From: Leucocoprinus leucothites
Taxonomy: Eukaryota; Basidiomycota; Agaricomycetes; Agaricales; Agaricaceae
NCBI GenBank assembly: GCA_013368445.1
Contig: JAACJO010000017.1
Location: forward strand, 434,001 to 498,000
DNA: 64,000 bases
Direction: 5' to 3'
Each line of letters opens with the position of its first letter. Within the stretch, counting starts at the first letter, position 1. Under the pieces are notes generated by a model. That model was not told the origin of the DNA. It saw only the letters and a program-made list of their open reading frames with translations, and searched no databases. Of this stretch, positions 23,970 to 36,164 are shown one piece after another. A program made the translations under genes and the position numbers.

Positions 23970-25477
23970 ATGGGTAGCTCGAAAAATGACCCATGGTTCT
24001 TCAACTATCGTGTAGAAGCTAGCGAAGACTCTGATTCTGATACTGTGCACGACGCTAGCGGACAATCCGACGAGGAGGCTCGGCTTTGGTTTGAGCTTGA
24101 TATCGCCTCGCGCAGGGACACCGCTGTATACAAACCAAACCCATTTTCCATAGCAAAGATAAATGCTCTAGCTCGTTCGTCTGCCACGATTGCCCCTCCT
24201 TCAGGGCCTATGGCTTTGAAATCTCCTCCAACTCCAGAAAAGCCTGGTACTCTCGATCACTTTTTCAGGACACAGAAGAAGGCGATCCAACGCCCTGCAG
24301 AGAAGCCGGCTCCAGTTGCTGCCATAGAAAGGAAAAATTTAGCTACGACGGGGTCTATCACGATGACAGAGCCCCTTTCGGCCCCGGCACCATCGCCCGC
24401 CGCCCTGTCGTCCTCCAAGAAACACTCGTACCCAGTTTCGCGTCATGTCCCTCCTAACACGCGCTCACCTGATGTTACTCGAGCGCATATATCAACCAAA
24501 TTGAAATGCTCTGATACACCACCAAAATTTTCCTTGGATGCTCATTTATCTACCACCATCCCTCAACAGTATCATGGCTATCCTCCTCCTGGCTCTGCTA
24601 GTAAGGTGGATATTAAGATCGGCACAGAGGATTATCAACCACCTCACGCACTATGTACTTCGGGTGCCTCTTCTTGCTCGCGGAAGGAATCTTGGGTTAA
24701 GAAAGAAACGCTCATTCCTCAACTCCCTTCAAAAAATACCGTCAAATATCCACCTCTCTCTCCACCTTCTGGGGTACAAAGTTCTGTTCCAGTCCGCTTT
24801 GCCAGGATCATGCCGTCTATACTTCTGGCACATGAGGTCGACGACTTAAAGACCATGAGATGCCGACCAATAAACGGTCTTCCACCTCAACGAGCATCAG
24901 GGTCTATGCGGGCTTTACCAAAGGCCCCGCCCGAAGGGAAGTCCAGGGATTCACAATGCTATGATTTTGGTCGAAATGAAGACGAATCTTGGTCGACACT
25001 CCCACCTCCTAGGAAGAAATTCAAACCAAGGTTTCTTCTTGTCTCCTACATTGACGCTCGTGGCTGACATCCTATTCCTCATTCGTCTTGAGTATTCAAC
25101 CAGGGCTCAGGACCAGTGGTCCATTCCGCATTCCTGGGCTCGGCAATAACGTCATCGTCCAGAAGACTGGAACGACCTCGACCTCGACAGCCAGGGTTAT
25201 CACTTTCCTCCCTACTCCACTTCATGTCAATGATCCTCAGAAGAAAACCGGATACAAGTTCCAAGAAAGCATTCAGCAGTTCTCATCTCCAACTTCCTCA
25301 CCTACTTTTAAATTCTCCTTTGATACTAACGATGAGTTCGATGGGTCTCATGTTCGATCATCGTCACCACCCACGTCAGATCCTGTTCAGGACGATGGTG
25401 ATATTGAGTTGCTTTGTGATTCGCAAAAGATCAGAGATCGATATTCATACGTTCCTCGGAAAGTGATAGAGGTTTGA
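23970..25477 (+). CDS. Unrecognised disordered protein with PIP-box-like motif
   Basis: Two exons (23970-25030, 25093-25477; intron of 62 nt) give about 481 residues. The N-terminus is acidic (SEDSDSDTVHD), followed by a well-ordered-looking block ARLWFELDIASRRDTAVYK continuing PNPFSIAKINALAR. Around residue 90 the sequence PGTLDHFFRTQKKA resembles a PCNA-interacting box (hydrophobic at +4, two aromatics, basic residues after), although the usual first Gln is missing. The rest is rich in Pro, Ser and Lys, consistent with disorder, and includes the Lys/Arg stretch PPRKKFKP. I do not recognise the family. A role at the replication fork or in DNA repair is only suggested by the PIP-like motif. 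Confidence 0.65.
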
Positions 25478-25861
25478 TCCCACTCAAATCTATCTCTTCG
25501 TTGCACGTCTCAAATACTCTTTCATAGTAGCACAGGATTGCTCGACAGTTTTTGTGGGAGAGTCTCAGATTGCCCAGCTGTTGCTATGTTCGTTGTGATT
25601 CTGGGCTCGAGATTGGAGACGATACTCGAATTCTCTGTTGGTCCGCTCCTATTATCCCCTCGTAAAATACATTTTTGAGCGTTCTTGAGTTTTCAATCCT
25701 AGTATTCATCTTTTCTGAGTCGCGGTATTTCCTCGCATCCGTAGTGACTCTACATGCTCAAACCTTCATTAACTAGGCGTAGCGCCCGAAATGAGGTATT
25801 TAGATCAGGTTCCCCATGATGTATTAAAGAGTATCCGGATTGAGATTTGACTTTTAACCGT
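25478..25861. other. Convergent 3' intergenic region
   Basis: Short space between two 3' ends (the PIP-box-like gene + and the SET/MYND gene -). Nothing else seen. Confidence 0.6.
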
Positions 25862-28270
25862 CTACCTCATGTTCACCTTGGGCAAATCCGCGGCCGCATT
25901 TCTGATTCCTTCTTTCCAGACCCCCAATTCCTTCTCAATATCAACCAGTGACTTCCTAACTTCCATACCAACTTTCCCTCCCTCATTCTTTCCGGCCCCA
26001 AACCCGATCATCAACTCTCCGCGCGCACGAACAAGGGTGTCGTATGCTAGCTTGAGGCGCTGAGGACCTGAAGGCGGGTACGGTGGCGCCTTAGCGAATT
26101 GCTGGGAGGTCGGTGACAATAGATGTGGTGATGATGGTGAAAGAGTGTCATCTTCAGCCAGATGTTTTGGTGAGGGTTCGTCTACACTGAGTAATTTCCC
26201 AAGTTCTGCAACTGCGAGCCCACGGATCGGGTGTCCATATGGTAGAATCTGATTGAGAGCATTGCATGTCCTCGTTGCAGAACGAATAGCTTCATCAAGA
26301 TGTTCCTGTGCTTCCTCCGATGAAACCTTTGCATCGGGACTAACTTGATGCTGCTCCTGTATCTGAGGCGAATTGAGTTCAATTGTAGTGGATTCAAATG
26401 GGGATCGATAGTTGGCGATGAGGAGTGTAGTATGGAGACGAGAAAGTGCTAGTAGAGGGTGTGACGAGGGAAGAAGGCCGGCGGACATTAGGATTGGGAT
26501 GAGGTTAGTGGTTAATTGTGTCGCTTTTGGTGTATCTATTGAAAAATGAGACAGCGAGAGAGGGAGATCCGTTTGAGATACAATAACCTGAAAACTGAAG
26601 TCTTGTGGCTTTATCGAGGGCTTCCTGTCCTATACGAACAGCATCTAGGACAGCATCTGTGTCTTTGACGACGGCACCACACTTTGTACAGCAGGTCAAG
26701 GGATTTTCTAGATATGTTTGATATCGGATCAAGACCGAGAGGCAGCTAAACATACCTTCTGTAGGCAACCAGCATACCCCACCACACTTCTTTGGGCAGT
26801 ACAAACCCTCCCTTGGGTCAACATACGAATCCCTCTCTCGGGGCTTACTGCACAGAGGACAGTTACAGGTAAAATTGTAAGTTGCCTTGAGGGCTTCTTG
26901 TCGTTGGTCTCGGGGAAGGGTCGAGTCAATATAAGAAATGAATATCTAGGTCTCTGAGGTCAGCAAGAAATTAGGTAGGTTTGTAGTTCGCTTACCTCTT
27001 CGTCTACAGCGATGTCCCTGATCACGACCACTTCCACCATTGGTTCTTCCTTCGGCGATCGATGTTGAGCTCGAGGGAAAACCAGAACCGCATTTGGATC
27101 ACACGAATGGTTGAAAATGGCTATGGTGGGTGATAGGCTGACGCCAATCGGTGTCAACGATGGGTCAGTAACTGCGAATGCATTGGTAGTGAACTACATA
27201 TTCTTAGCCATCGGGTATTGAGCATGGGGAGCAAAATCGTAGCTTACTTGAGAAACGAGATCAACAAGGGCAGTTATCGAGTCAATGGCGTACGCAGCTA
27301 GGTCCTTGATAGATTCTGCTCCAAGGTATCGAACAAGAGCATGGGCCATGTGTGTATGGAGTTCAGAGGAATGCTGATCGGCCGAAAGGGATGCGCGATC
27401 TGATGAGATGCTCAATATCAATAGGAGAAGAAACCTCTGAGTAACTCACGAGATTGCAACGCGTCCATTTCTTTTGCCTGTTGTGTGCAGGGTCAGCTAG
27501 GCGTCCATAGACAAGTATACCAAGGCTCACCCAAGTACTCTCGCGCCCCTTCTTCTGCCTTCTCCAAAGAACTCTTCCCAAAGTACGTATTGCGTCACTG
27601 GGTACTACTGTTCCCGGCTCTTCGCCCTCTCCTCCATTTGATGAGTCTTGAGGTGCGTTGGCAGCCCAGTTCTGTAATGCAGAACATTCACGTTTATGCA
27701 AAACCCAGTCACGCGTCTGACATTCCTGTTCATACGTTCGTTCATAAATAGCCAATTCTCGTAGACAGAGCTCAGGCCTACAGAATTGCAGTAGTAGACG
27801 AGTTTGCACGAGGTGCACCGTTTCAGTGGCTTATCCTCGGTCTCCAGAAAACACGCTGAACAGTAAGTAGGCAGATAGCGCGTTGAAATACAAGCAACCA
27901 TTTGCACTTCGCTCAATATGAGTTGTCCTGCGGCCATACTGTCAAATGTACCCACAAAGCACAAACACAGGCAACGCTCACCTGTACGCCTTGGATCGCA
28001 GCTCCAAACCCCTCTCCCTTGAAGCTCTCCGATGCGAACATCTAAGCCAAATGGTAGGAGTGCACCTCTTGAAGATTCAGAATGCGACTGTTGAGGTAGG
28101 TCTAGAGATATTTGGGATGTATCTGGGGAAGCCACTGACGACAACTCGTCTGTCGATCCTCCACCATGATCCAGGTTTGTTGCAGCTTCATGCGGTTTGT
28201 TCGTTTGCACTACCGAGCGATTCACGTCCCTTTGTGCACGATTAGACTTTAACTTCGCGAAACTGGTCAT
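25862..28270 (-). CDS. SET and MYND domain protein (SMYD-type methyltransferase)
   Basis: A multi-exon minus-strand gene; the start at 28270 gives MTSFAKLKSNRAQRDVNRS. The MYND zinc finger is visible as CSACFLETEDKPLKRCTSC then KLVYYCNSECQTRDW and HKREC, inserted between the two halves of the SET domain as in all SMYD proteins. The SET core shows SPTIAIFNHSCDPNAVLVF (the NHSC-N motif binding S-adenosylmethionine) and the I-x-Y motif in ILISYIDSTLPRDQRQEALK, followed by the post-SET cysteines CNCPLCSKPRE. A helical C-terminal region of ~210 residues ends LPKVNMR. It is predicted to methylate lysine on histones or other proteins; substrate unknown. Some inner exon edges are approximate. Confidence 0.88.
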
Positions 28271-28592
28271 TTTGAAGTTGAAAGAGATCAAAGAGACGCG
28301 AGTTGGTCAAACTGATTGGTTATATAATACATAGTTGTCGTGATAATATCGTCACCTGCAACGCTAATCCGAAGCCAAAAGAAATATCTGAAGTTAACCT
28401 ATTTTTTTTCAGAACATGGAAAGCAGAAGGAGGGTCATAGTCTCCGCGTAAACGAGGGTCATTGGTTACTATAACCCGGCAGGCGTCTCGCGGGTCTCAT
28501 GGAATAGGGGCGTTTCCGTGCGTGCGTAGCTCCTACCATGATAATCAGTGGCTCCCCTTTCTGAGTCAGCCCGCCCAGCCAGAGAGTGTAAT
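28271..28592. other. Intergenic, SET/MYND promoter and DUF6533 3' flank
   Basis: About 320 bases of non-coding DNA, with a TTTTTTTT run near 28405. This is the promoter of the SET/MYND gene. No other feature seen. Confidence 0.55.
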
Positions 28593-30167
28593 TCAGTCGA
28601 ATATACTCTGAAAAGACGAATATGACCCCTTTTGGCACTCGGCGAAGTTGAGGCTATGGAATTCCACCTCCACAGGTGTCTGCGGCCAGATATTCTGCCG
28701 CTTCGTGATATTGACCCGACAAAATAGCCTGGAGGTGATGATAGAGGAAAGTGCCCAACCAGGTCTACAAGTTGGTAAGTCATAGCCAGTGCGGTAGGAG
28801 GTGACAAGCGTCTTACGGAAGGAACATGTAACTGATCGCGATCTTTCAATTACAATCAGCTTCGCAGTAGATTCAAATGCAAATGGTACTCACATCACCC
28901 CAGATTATCAGACAGACCACAGCAATCAAGATGACTACATGATCGTAATCAGTATTCCGTTTGAGATGTATCATGGCATGCGGTTCCTCACCAAAAAGCC
29001 CCTGTGTCAATTCAATGGCGTGTCAAAACAAGGCTCAATCCCGCAAGTAGTAAAGCTCTAAGCACCCACCAGAAATGACCTTACACCATCCCTATTTAAT
29101 CTTCCAAGGACCTCCGTATTTTTTGTCCTAGGCGTATCAAGGGCGTTGGCAATACCCATCAGCACCAAGAACAGATTAAAGACGGCCTATAAAAGTGGTG
29201 CCCTCAGTCACGGTATCATTGAAAGCGCGTTGAGGAAGAGATATTAAGATTCTAACGAACCATAGTTCCTATACCCCATGCTGTGAAATGAGCCTTCTTT
29301 GTGAAGATACACGACCGGATAGGTGGCATCCCAGCAATCACGTTCCCTGGTAATCAATGCCTAGGGTTGAGCATTCCCGATCAAGAGAGAAAGGGCCAAT
29401 GACCTACTGGCGTTCTCAGCGCCCCCGAGGCCGATGAGTACTGCGTTTGTGATGATAAGAGCAGTGAATACGATATACACTGTATACCTTACGGAGCGAC
29501 GGTGCTCCCATAAGGTGTGGATACGATGGCCCACAAGCACTAAATGAAAGGCATGTCAGAATATTCTTTTCGTAAACCGAGTAAATGTGATAGTCACTTT
29601 GAGTAAAACTCATAAACAATAAGCTAAACAATACGAAAAACCAGACATAAACCTGACACCTTGGCAAACAAGCTGATTAGTCTCCGCAACTCGGAGACAC
29701 CGTAATGAGAAAATCCTTACATCTGGACATTCGAAAACTTTAGTATGGTCTAGTCGTACTCGAAGGATCGGAGCGCATACCTTAGTGCCCACATCAACGG
29801 TACCACTGAGAGCTAAGATAGACATCAGACATTTAAATAACTGACCAAGGTTCCAAGAAAAGCCCACCGTAAGCTGTGAATATCAGAGCGGCGTCCGTTC
29901 CATAGCGAAAAACAATATACGCCAGGTTCCACACCTGCCCTTCCTCCTTATTCACCCACACTGCCCAATATTCTTCATCCAAAGTGATGCAGTGATCCCA
30001 TAGTGACACTGCAACCGCGAACGCTGAAGTCATATCTTGAGTTCAATCAGGAGAAAATAGCCATAACTAGGGAACTTACCCGATAGATAACGGTGCACAT
30101 ACAAGCCTGGAAAGAAGCTCGATAGCAGTTGAGCCTGATCCTCAGCCGAGTTCACTATTTCCAGCAT
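28593..30167 (-). CDS. DUF6533-type membrane protein, copy 3
   Basis: Exon 1 starts MLEIVNSAEDQAQLLSSFF and ends LYVHRYLS; exon 2 begins AFAVAVSLWDHCITLDEEY and runs through VFRYGTDAALIFTAYG. WDHxITLDEE followed by a hydrophobic FRYG block is the DUF6533 pattern, here of a different subfamily from copies 1 and 2. Later helices include VYVWFFVLFSLLFMSFTQ and TVYIVFTALIITNAVLIGLG. The C-terminal exon reads SIITSRLFCRVNITKRQN and ends QSIFD. Seven membrane segments are expected. Function unknown. A paralogue lies directly upstream (31111-32824). Inner exons of 30-60 nt were placed from splice signals. Confidence 0.72.
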
Positions 30168-31110
30168 TGGGCGCAGCTATGGGAAACAATCGGTACTGAG
30201 CCCTGTATTTCTCTCTTAAGTACAGGCGATGCATAAGAGGCATGAGAATTTCTGTCGTCAGGCAGTGGAGGATCAGCAAACGTATGATGAACTTCTTGGT
30301 TTCAGGGGGTATTACTCGAGGCAGTACCCGAGGTGGAGTTCTTGTTACCACATTTCCATTACTTCGCTAAAGAGCTTCATTTGTTTACAGATATCTTAAT
30401 GATAGACAGAGATATATCGGTTGCAGCCAGGCTCGGGGGTAATCAGATTCTATATTCTCCTAGCGTGAAGATTTGGGCAGGGCCTGCCGCACCACATATC
30501 GTTGGGGTGTGTTTTTGATGCGTACACCAGCACTCTGTGCTATTAATAGAGGATGCGTCGTTGGCTCCGGAGATGTTCAGCAGCCAGGCAACTGATTGAT
30601 CTCATCAAGCAACGGCGTAAAGGATCTATGTATGCTTGCCATTGCTTGGACTAAATTAATTATCAATGAACCTTCCATATATGAGATTCGCCGCGGCTCA
30701 GATAGTCCTGATGGAGTCCGAATTAAAAAGGCATGCGAGGGAGTTCTATAACGATTCGTCCACATCTTCTCTAGGCAACAGTAGATCCAAGTCCGGGTTG
30801 TTGATGACCCGAAGCAGGATCCTAGTGTCGTGGCCTTGACGAGCAGCCGATTGAATTAGAGAAGAGAACCTTGCTATAATGTTAACTAATAGGTGGAGAA
30901 TAATAAAAATAACATGGGAAGAGAAGCATGCGATGCCGCCACGAGGCATCATTTTACTCGAGAAGTACTCGGAGAACAACGATAGCGCCTACATACTAAG
31001 AGTCTACTCAGGGCATAGCTGGTTTGGTGGAGCTGATGCTCGATTGAAGGACAACTCCAGATTAAATAGCTAGGGCGTGGAATACAATTACAAACCGAGT
31101 GAACTCGAAG
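30168..31110. other. Intergenic between DUF6533 copies 3 and 4
   Basis: Short frames on both strands without family motifs. A minus frame at 30746-30979 is hydrophobic at first (VIFIILHLLVNIIARFSSL) and could be a leftover exon of a related membrane protein, but I cannot support it. Presumed promoter of copy 3. Confidence 0.45.
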
Positions 31111-32824
31111 TCATGAATACAGTAGCAGACTTTCGTGAGATACAGCAACATTCTCAAAGAATTGGGATCGGCTCCGACGAGCTTGAAAAAGCGTCAGCTC
31201 CTCAAACTCTTGTGTGTGTAGCCGTTGATTTGGAGGGTTTCCACTTCCAACCCCAGATCACAAGCTGAACTAAGTTCCTAGCTTTCCTCGCTCTGCTGAT
31301 CTGTAATAAAGACTGTGTGGGTTAACCGCGGGAGCGGTCAATTCAGATCACTTACCATCCCACTAGATGTAGAAAAATCGGAGTCAATGCTATCCAGTTC
31401 GGAGTTCTGTGTTTTCAAGGACTTCAACTTGGTGATGTTAATTTGATAGAACAATCTGGTGGTTATTAGGGAAGAAGATGCCCATAGGGGTCTTGGGGAG
31501 TCGGGAAAGCCATTAGAGGCTGAAAGACGACCAGAGATAAAAACTTACGGGAGTACTGCATAACTTGCAGCCACCTGGAGTTGTGATGTGAATCAGACTT
31601 GGATATTCAGAAATATTATTTGGATAACTCACGCTTCCCCAGATAATTATGCAAAGAGCGGTAATTAAGAGAGCTGATCATATCCGCTCTCAGCTCCTTT
31701 ACATCGACGACACACTTCCAAGTTAAACTCACCAGAAAGTATCTATGAACGACTATATGTCAATGTGGTAGGGCAGATTTCTGTGAAATAATCGCATACC
31801 AAAAATGATCGTATACCGTCTCTCTTCAATTGCTGCAATATTTCTCGGTTACTGGTTCGAGGCATGTCAAGGGCGTTAAGGATAGTCATTGCCACCATGA
31901 ACAGATTGAATGCAGCCTCAATAATTGTCAATCGGAGATTCAAGCACATATGTATCCAGGGGACTTACCATAATCCCAATGGTCCATGCACCCATTGGAT
32001 GTTTTGCTTCAAGAAGACATATTTGCATAGATACAGGTCCGTTTTCCCATTTCGTATAAACATCGGTCGCTGAGTTCAAGTGCTTAGACCTGAAAAAAAG
32101 TAATTGTGGGCATTGTCACTTACAGTTGGTCTCACGGGAGTGAAAATACTCGGTTATGGCAGTCGCAATGACGAAAGCAGTAGACACTCCAATAACCAGA
32201 TAGCGGAAGGATCGTCGATTCTCCCAGAGAGTATTGATTTTATGCCCCACTAAAACTGAAGAGGATTTAGTATATCTTGGAGGTTAATTATAAGCGCAAA
32301 AGCCACCTTGACTGAGTACTATGAAACTCGACATAATATAGGCGAAGCACCATACCCAAACCTCACATCTTGAACTCTTCAGTTATTTGAGCTCCGTTAT
32401 ATTATATGTACACCTTACATCTAGACCCGTCAGCTGAGTTTTCATCTCGGGAAAAATACATTTGTTCGGCGGCTTACTTTTTGACTCAAATTCGTTACCC
32501 CACCCAGGACTGCAAAGAAGTAATTGTTTCCAGTCATGATAGAAACATAAAGGGAAGAACTTGAGCTCACCACAAGCAGTCCAAATTAATGTTGCATTGG
32601 AGGCATAACGAGTGAAGATATATACGATCCTCAGAAGTAAGTGCTCGCCCTGGTTGAACCACATTGCTTCAGCCTCCTTGTCTAAGGTGGTTATATGATC
32701 GTAGACTGCTATTGAAACTGCAACAGCTGAGAATACATTAGTTAAACACTTTAAGGATGATACAGTATTGTTTTCGAGACGTACCAGTTAAGTAGCGGTT
32801 CGTGATCAACCCAACAAAATCCAT
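31111..32824 (-). CDS. DUF6533-type membrane protein, copy 4
   Basis: Exon 1 reads MDFVGLITNRYLT; exon 2 continues AVAVSIAVYDHITTLDKEA and then FTRYASNATLIWTACG, matching the WDH/YDHIxTLDxE pattern of copy 3. Small following exons give VLGGVTNLSQK, VWVWCFAYIMSSFIVLSQ, a KINTLWENRRSFRYLVIG block and AAFNLFMVAMTILNALD. Then comes FYQINITKLKSLKTQNSEL. The last exon is uncertain: with an acceptor near 31310 the frame stays open to 31111. Same topology as the other DUF6533 proteins; function unknown. High similarity in exon layout to 28593-30167 shows local duplication. Confidence 0.65.
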
Positions 32825-34278
32825 ATCCCAGGCTAGAGGTCTATGTTAAACCTGAAGGCGTGTTAGGGCGTAGAAAAAGGGGCAGTTATAGTTCCTATCC
32901 ATCATTTACAGCAAGATAGGTTGATATAAGAAATGGATGGGAATTTGGAGTCACTACCAAAAGGTATTGATCAAGTGACGATGGGGCAACCTGATCGATC
33001 CAAGAACGGGGTCGCACTATTCATGATCGTCTCAGATTGGCCCCAGTGATGTGATTTTGATGACTGCGGGAGTCCCATGTATTCAAAGCGATGTGCACTT
33101 GGAGAATGCAAACTTCAGTGTGTCAAGAAATCGATCAATCATGGTGCATTATGATTTTGAGGAGCTCATATAGACACTCCACACTCTATGTTTAAGACAC
33201 TGGAGAACAACAAATGGCTGGTTTATACGGCACAGAGGAGTGGGAATCAGAAGGTATATGGTTTCTCAAAGGAGCAGTTTGATCATTTTGAGGTCGGTAT
33301 ACGGAGATGGTTGGAGTTTACTAATTGCTGCATGTTAGCAACGAAAAACTGTAAAAAGCGAAGACGAATTACTGAACACATGATGCATAGCAGGACACCA
33401 GGTGTGTTTACAGAAATCTTCTGCTGAGCTGGCTGGAAACAGGTAACAGCACTCGGATGTTGTGAGGGTTCGATAGGGGATGATCATCAGTACAGGCTTC
33501 CGGCGGAGATCAAGGAGGCTCTGTCCTGTTCAGCAACAGAAAATGCGAGTATGAAGGACAATCGTGACCATGGTTATGATTCTTCGGGATGGAGGCTGCT
33601 TCTAGTGTCAACTAAAATCAAGAACATGTTCTCATCAGTCAAGAATAGAACAAGAGAGGCAACGGGATGTGGGGTCGTACCGTTCATCGTATACCAGGAC
33701 GTCGGTCTGTGCGTTCGGAGCGGTCATGGGCAGTCGTGTCATTGGACGTTTTCTTTTGTCCGGCACGGTAGGTATATCTGGTGTGAGTGGATTGTGCAAC
33801 TAAGTAATTGTTCTCACATTTCGGGCCGAGCTCGCATTCAAAGACGCTAATTTTCAACTCCCAAATCCTGGTAGATCAGTGATAGGGCACCTGAGACAAA
33901 CACGCCACGAACAATCACGAACTCAGCCTCATTTCGCTACAATACAAGGGTGGTCCGGTATCCGAACGGACTGTGAAAATGGCATCATAAACTAAACTTG
34001 TCAGTAATCACGTTGGGTGACCACCATGATCATTGTTTCTCATAATACTGGGCGCCGCCTAGAATCAGATGGGCATGATTGATTCTATGCCTGAATGGCT
34101 TTATGAGGTCACAAGCCCTCAGGACGCATGATTGAGAAGATGGATGATATAGCATAGGTATATGGATCATGTTAGCATAACTACCTAATCATCGCAATTT
34201 TGACATCCCGTGCTCAGCCAAAAACTCCCATGCATACTAGTTCATACCAATAGTGAGTACGAACAAGACAGAACAAGC
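32825..34278. other. Intergenic, about 1.45 kb
   Basis: Frames of 79 and 99 codons (33188-33427, 33551-33850, +) have no recognisable motif and no supporting splice structure. The region holds the promoter of DUF6533 copy 4 and the 3' flank of eL20. Confidence 0.5.
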
Positions 34279-34999
34279 CTAGAAAGTGCTAGGCCGCTTG
34301 GCGACGAAGGTCGAGCGGACCTTGCCAACGCGGTGAGGAAGAGGGAACTTGAGTCCGGGCTCGATCAGCTGCTTAATGTAAGGGCGGCGGACGTCGGCGG
34401 CCTTCTCGATTTCGACAACACGAAGGATCTGCAGAAAAGTCAACTTCACGTTATACTCGAGCATCTTTGAAGGCGTACATGAATAGACCGGAAGCGGGCG
34501 CGATGACGAGCAGCCATGTCCTGGTAGAGGCTCTTCACGGCATCAGCGCGGGTGAGATCACGGAACTCCTTGTACATGTTGTGGGTACCCGAGCGAGAAT
34601 CATATCTGAGCCAGATACCGAAGTTTTTAACCTTCAGAGGCCTCTTCTCGTGGATCTAGGGGAAAAGTTGCAAGAAATGCGAGGCAAGTCGCATTATGCA
34701 TGGTCAGTAAATCCCGTTCCGCCTGCCTCTTGAGGGCTGCAAGGGACATCAAGAATACACACAACGTTCACACCGATGATCTCTCCACTAGCTTTCTTGA
34801 CCTTCTTGAGTTGCCTAATGAGAAGGTAAATCATCGACTTGTCGCACGAGAAATGGACTACACACCTGAGGAAATACCAGAAACGTGACTTCGCTACGAC
34901 GTCGTTGGGCGCAAAGATGCGCATACGGTAGATTTTGGGGGTAGGCTCCGACTCGGTGGGCAGATGGCGGCCGACAACTTGGTACTCCTGGAGGGGCAT
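34279..34999 (-). CDS. RPL20: 60S ribosomal protein eL20 (L20 / L18a)
   Basis: Starts [20 protein letters not shown], then [20 protein letters not shown]. Further exons give [66 protein letters not shown], and finally [20 protein letters not shown] and [15 protein letters not shown] to KRPSTF. This is the full length of the universally conserved cytosolic large-subunit protein eL20. Introns are short and canonical. An AG acceptor lies one base before the ATG, so a further intron sits in the 5' leader. Confidence 0.95.
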
Positions 35000-35000
35000 T

Positions 35001-35139
35001 CTACAAGATTTGGGTCAGCAAATCCGTCATCCGACCGCCGATCTATGCATCCAACCCTCCAGATCCGTGGATTCTGCACGAAACTTGGCTGGGGGACCAT
35101 AGACACACATCCAGTCCGAATAGAAACAGGAATACTCAC
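35001..35139 (-). other. Probable 5'-UTR intron of the eL20 gene
   Basis: On the minus strand a GTGAGTATT donor at 35139 and a branch-like CTGAC plus TTGTAG acceptor ending at 35001 enclose 139 nt; the acceptor stops one base before the ATG. Ribosomal protein genes of fungi often have an intron at or near the start codon. No coding exon with an ATG is visible upstream. Confidence 0.6.
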
Positions 35140-35603
35140 TTGAACGAGGACAACGGTTGCTTGAGGCTTGACGATGGGGAGTATGTCTGTTGTGTGGACT
35201 CAAAACTCGGTTGTTTGGTCCAGTATTTGGTAAGAGATTCACGGCCCGGATGAGCCGCCATTAACAGGAGGCATTCCTATTCTGAGGAATATACCCTTAT
35301 CCATCACTGCTGCAGTTTCTCTCCTGCAGGGTTTTGCACTTCAGAAGGAATTGGCTCTGAAATATCCTTCTGGATGAAAACTAAACCTATACCTCATGCG
35401 TGGCTCAGTTTAGTCAGACTGGCACACTAGGTCTCTGAGGGGCCGCGTTGGCCCGTGCTAATGACCTGACTAGACCACCCTCGTGACACCCGAGTGTTTG
35501 AGACAGCCTCGAGAGAGAGAAATGGACTTAAAGCATTTGCCAAAACTCTGGTTCACTCATAACACCCGTCATCTTATCGACACTGCTTGAAAACTTTCTC
35601 ATC
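35140..35603. other. Divergent promoter, eL20 / HVA1-like gene
   Basis: About 460 bases between divergent genes. It includes an inverted-looking GC-rich stretch near 35420-35490. Nothing else seen. Confidence 0.55.
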
Positions 35604-35936
35604 ATGAGTGACATTGCCGAACTACCTCTCCGGGATAAAGATGGCGTACCTATTCAAATTGGGGAAATGGTGTCAAGTCGTCACAGAACTGGAAGGCAAT
35701 TTGGGAATGTAGTGGATATTGTAGTGACGGAAGAAGAGGCCAAAAAGAAAGGCGTCGCCCACCCGCCGAAAGTCCTATTCAAAACTCAAACTGGTAAGCT
35801 TACAGTTCAATTCAAGGAGGAGCCATATTGACTGTATGATTTAGGCAAAATGGTTCAACATAATCCGAATGTTCTCGTACATGGTGGGAACCCCTGGGAG
35901 GAGGGTTCCGAGAGCAAGGCAAAGGAGCAGGATTGA
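35604..35936 (+). CDS. Small HVA1/Tudor-like protein
   Basis: Two exons (35604-35793, 35845-35936) give 93 residues. The unspliced frame would stop at 35831 after a poor sequence; splicing instead gives VLFKTQTGKMVQHNPNVLVH, which fits the family. The N-terminal half reads IQIGEMVSSRHRTGRQFGNV then VVTEEEAKKKG. This matches the 'hypervirulence associated protein, TUDOR domain' family (PF11160), small basic/acidic proteins of fungi and bacteria. The family name comes from a chytrid/Cryptococcus context and does not define its activity. Cytosolic; role unknown. Confidence 0.72.
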
Positions 35937-36164
35937 CGGTATCGGGGTGAAAGAGGGGGATTTATTAGGAGATGTATTGAAAATGTTATTGAATTTTTAT
36001 TTGTAGTATCAGAATTGGTCTACCCAATTTTCCAGTGCTCAGTACTCAGTAGTCGAGATCAGGCAGACTGAGAAAGATGAGCACCTTATCTGGGCTGTTT
36101 GTTCCTTGTGTCGATGCCAAATATCACGATACTTGGCGCGTCCACTTTGATCTCAGCCATATCA

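Noticed and set aside
30746..30979. C-terminal exon of another DUF6533 gene
   Set aside because: It is hydrophobic at one end only and lacks the conserved TSRL/N-I-T block seen in copies 3 and 4.
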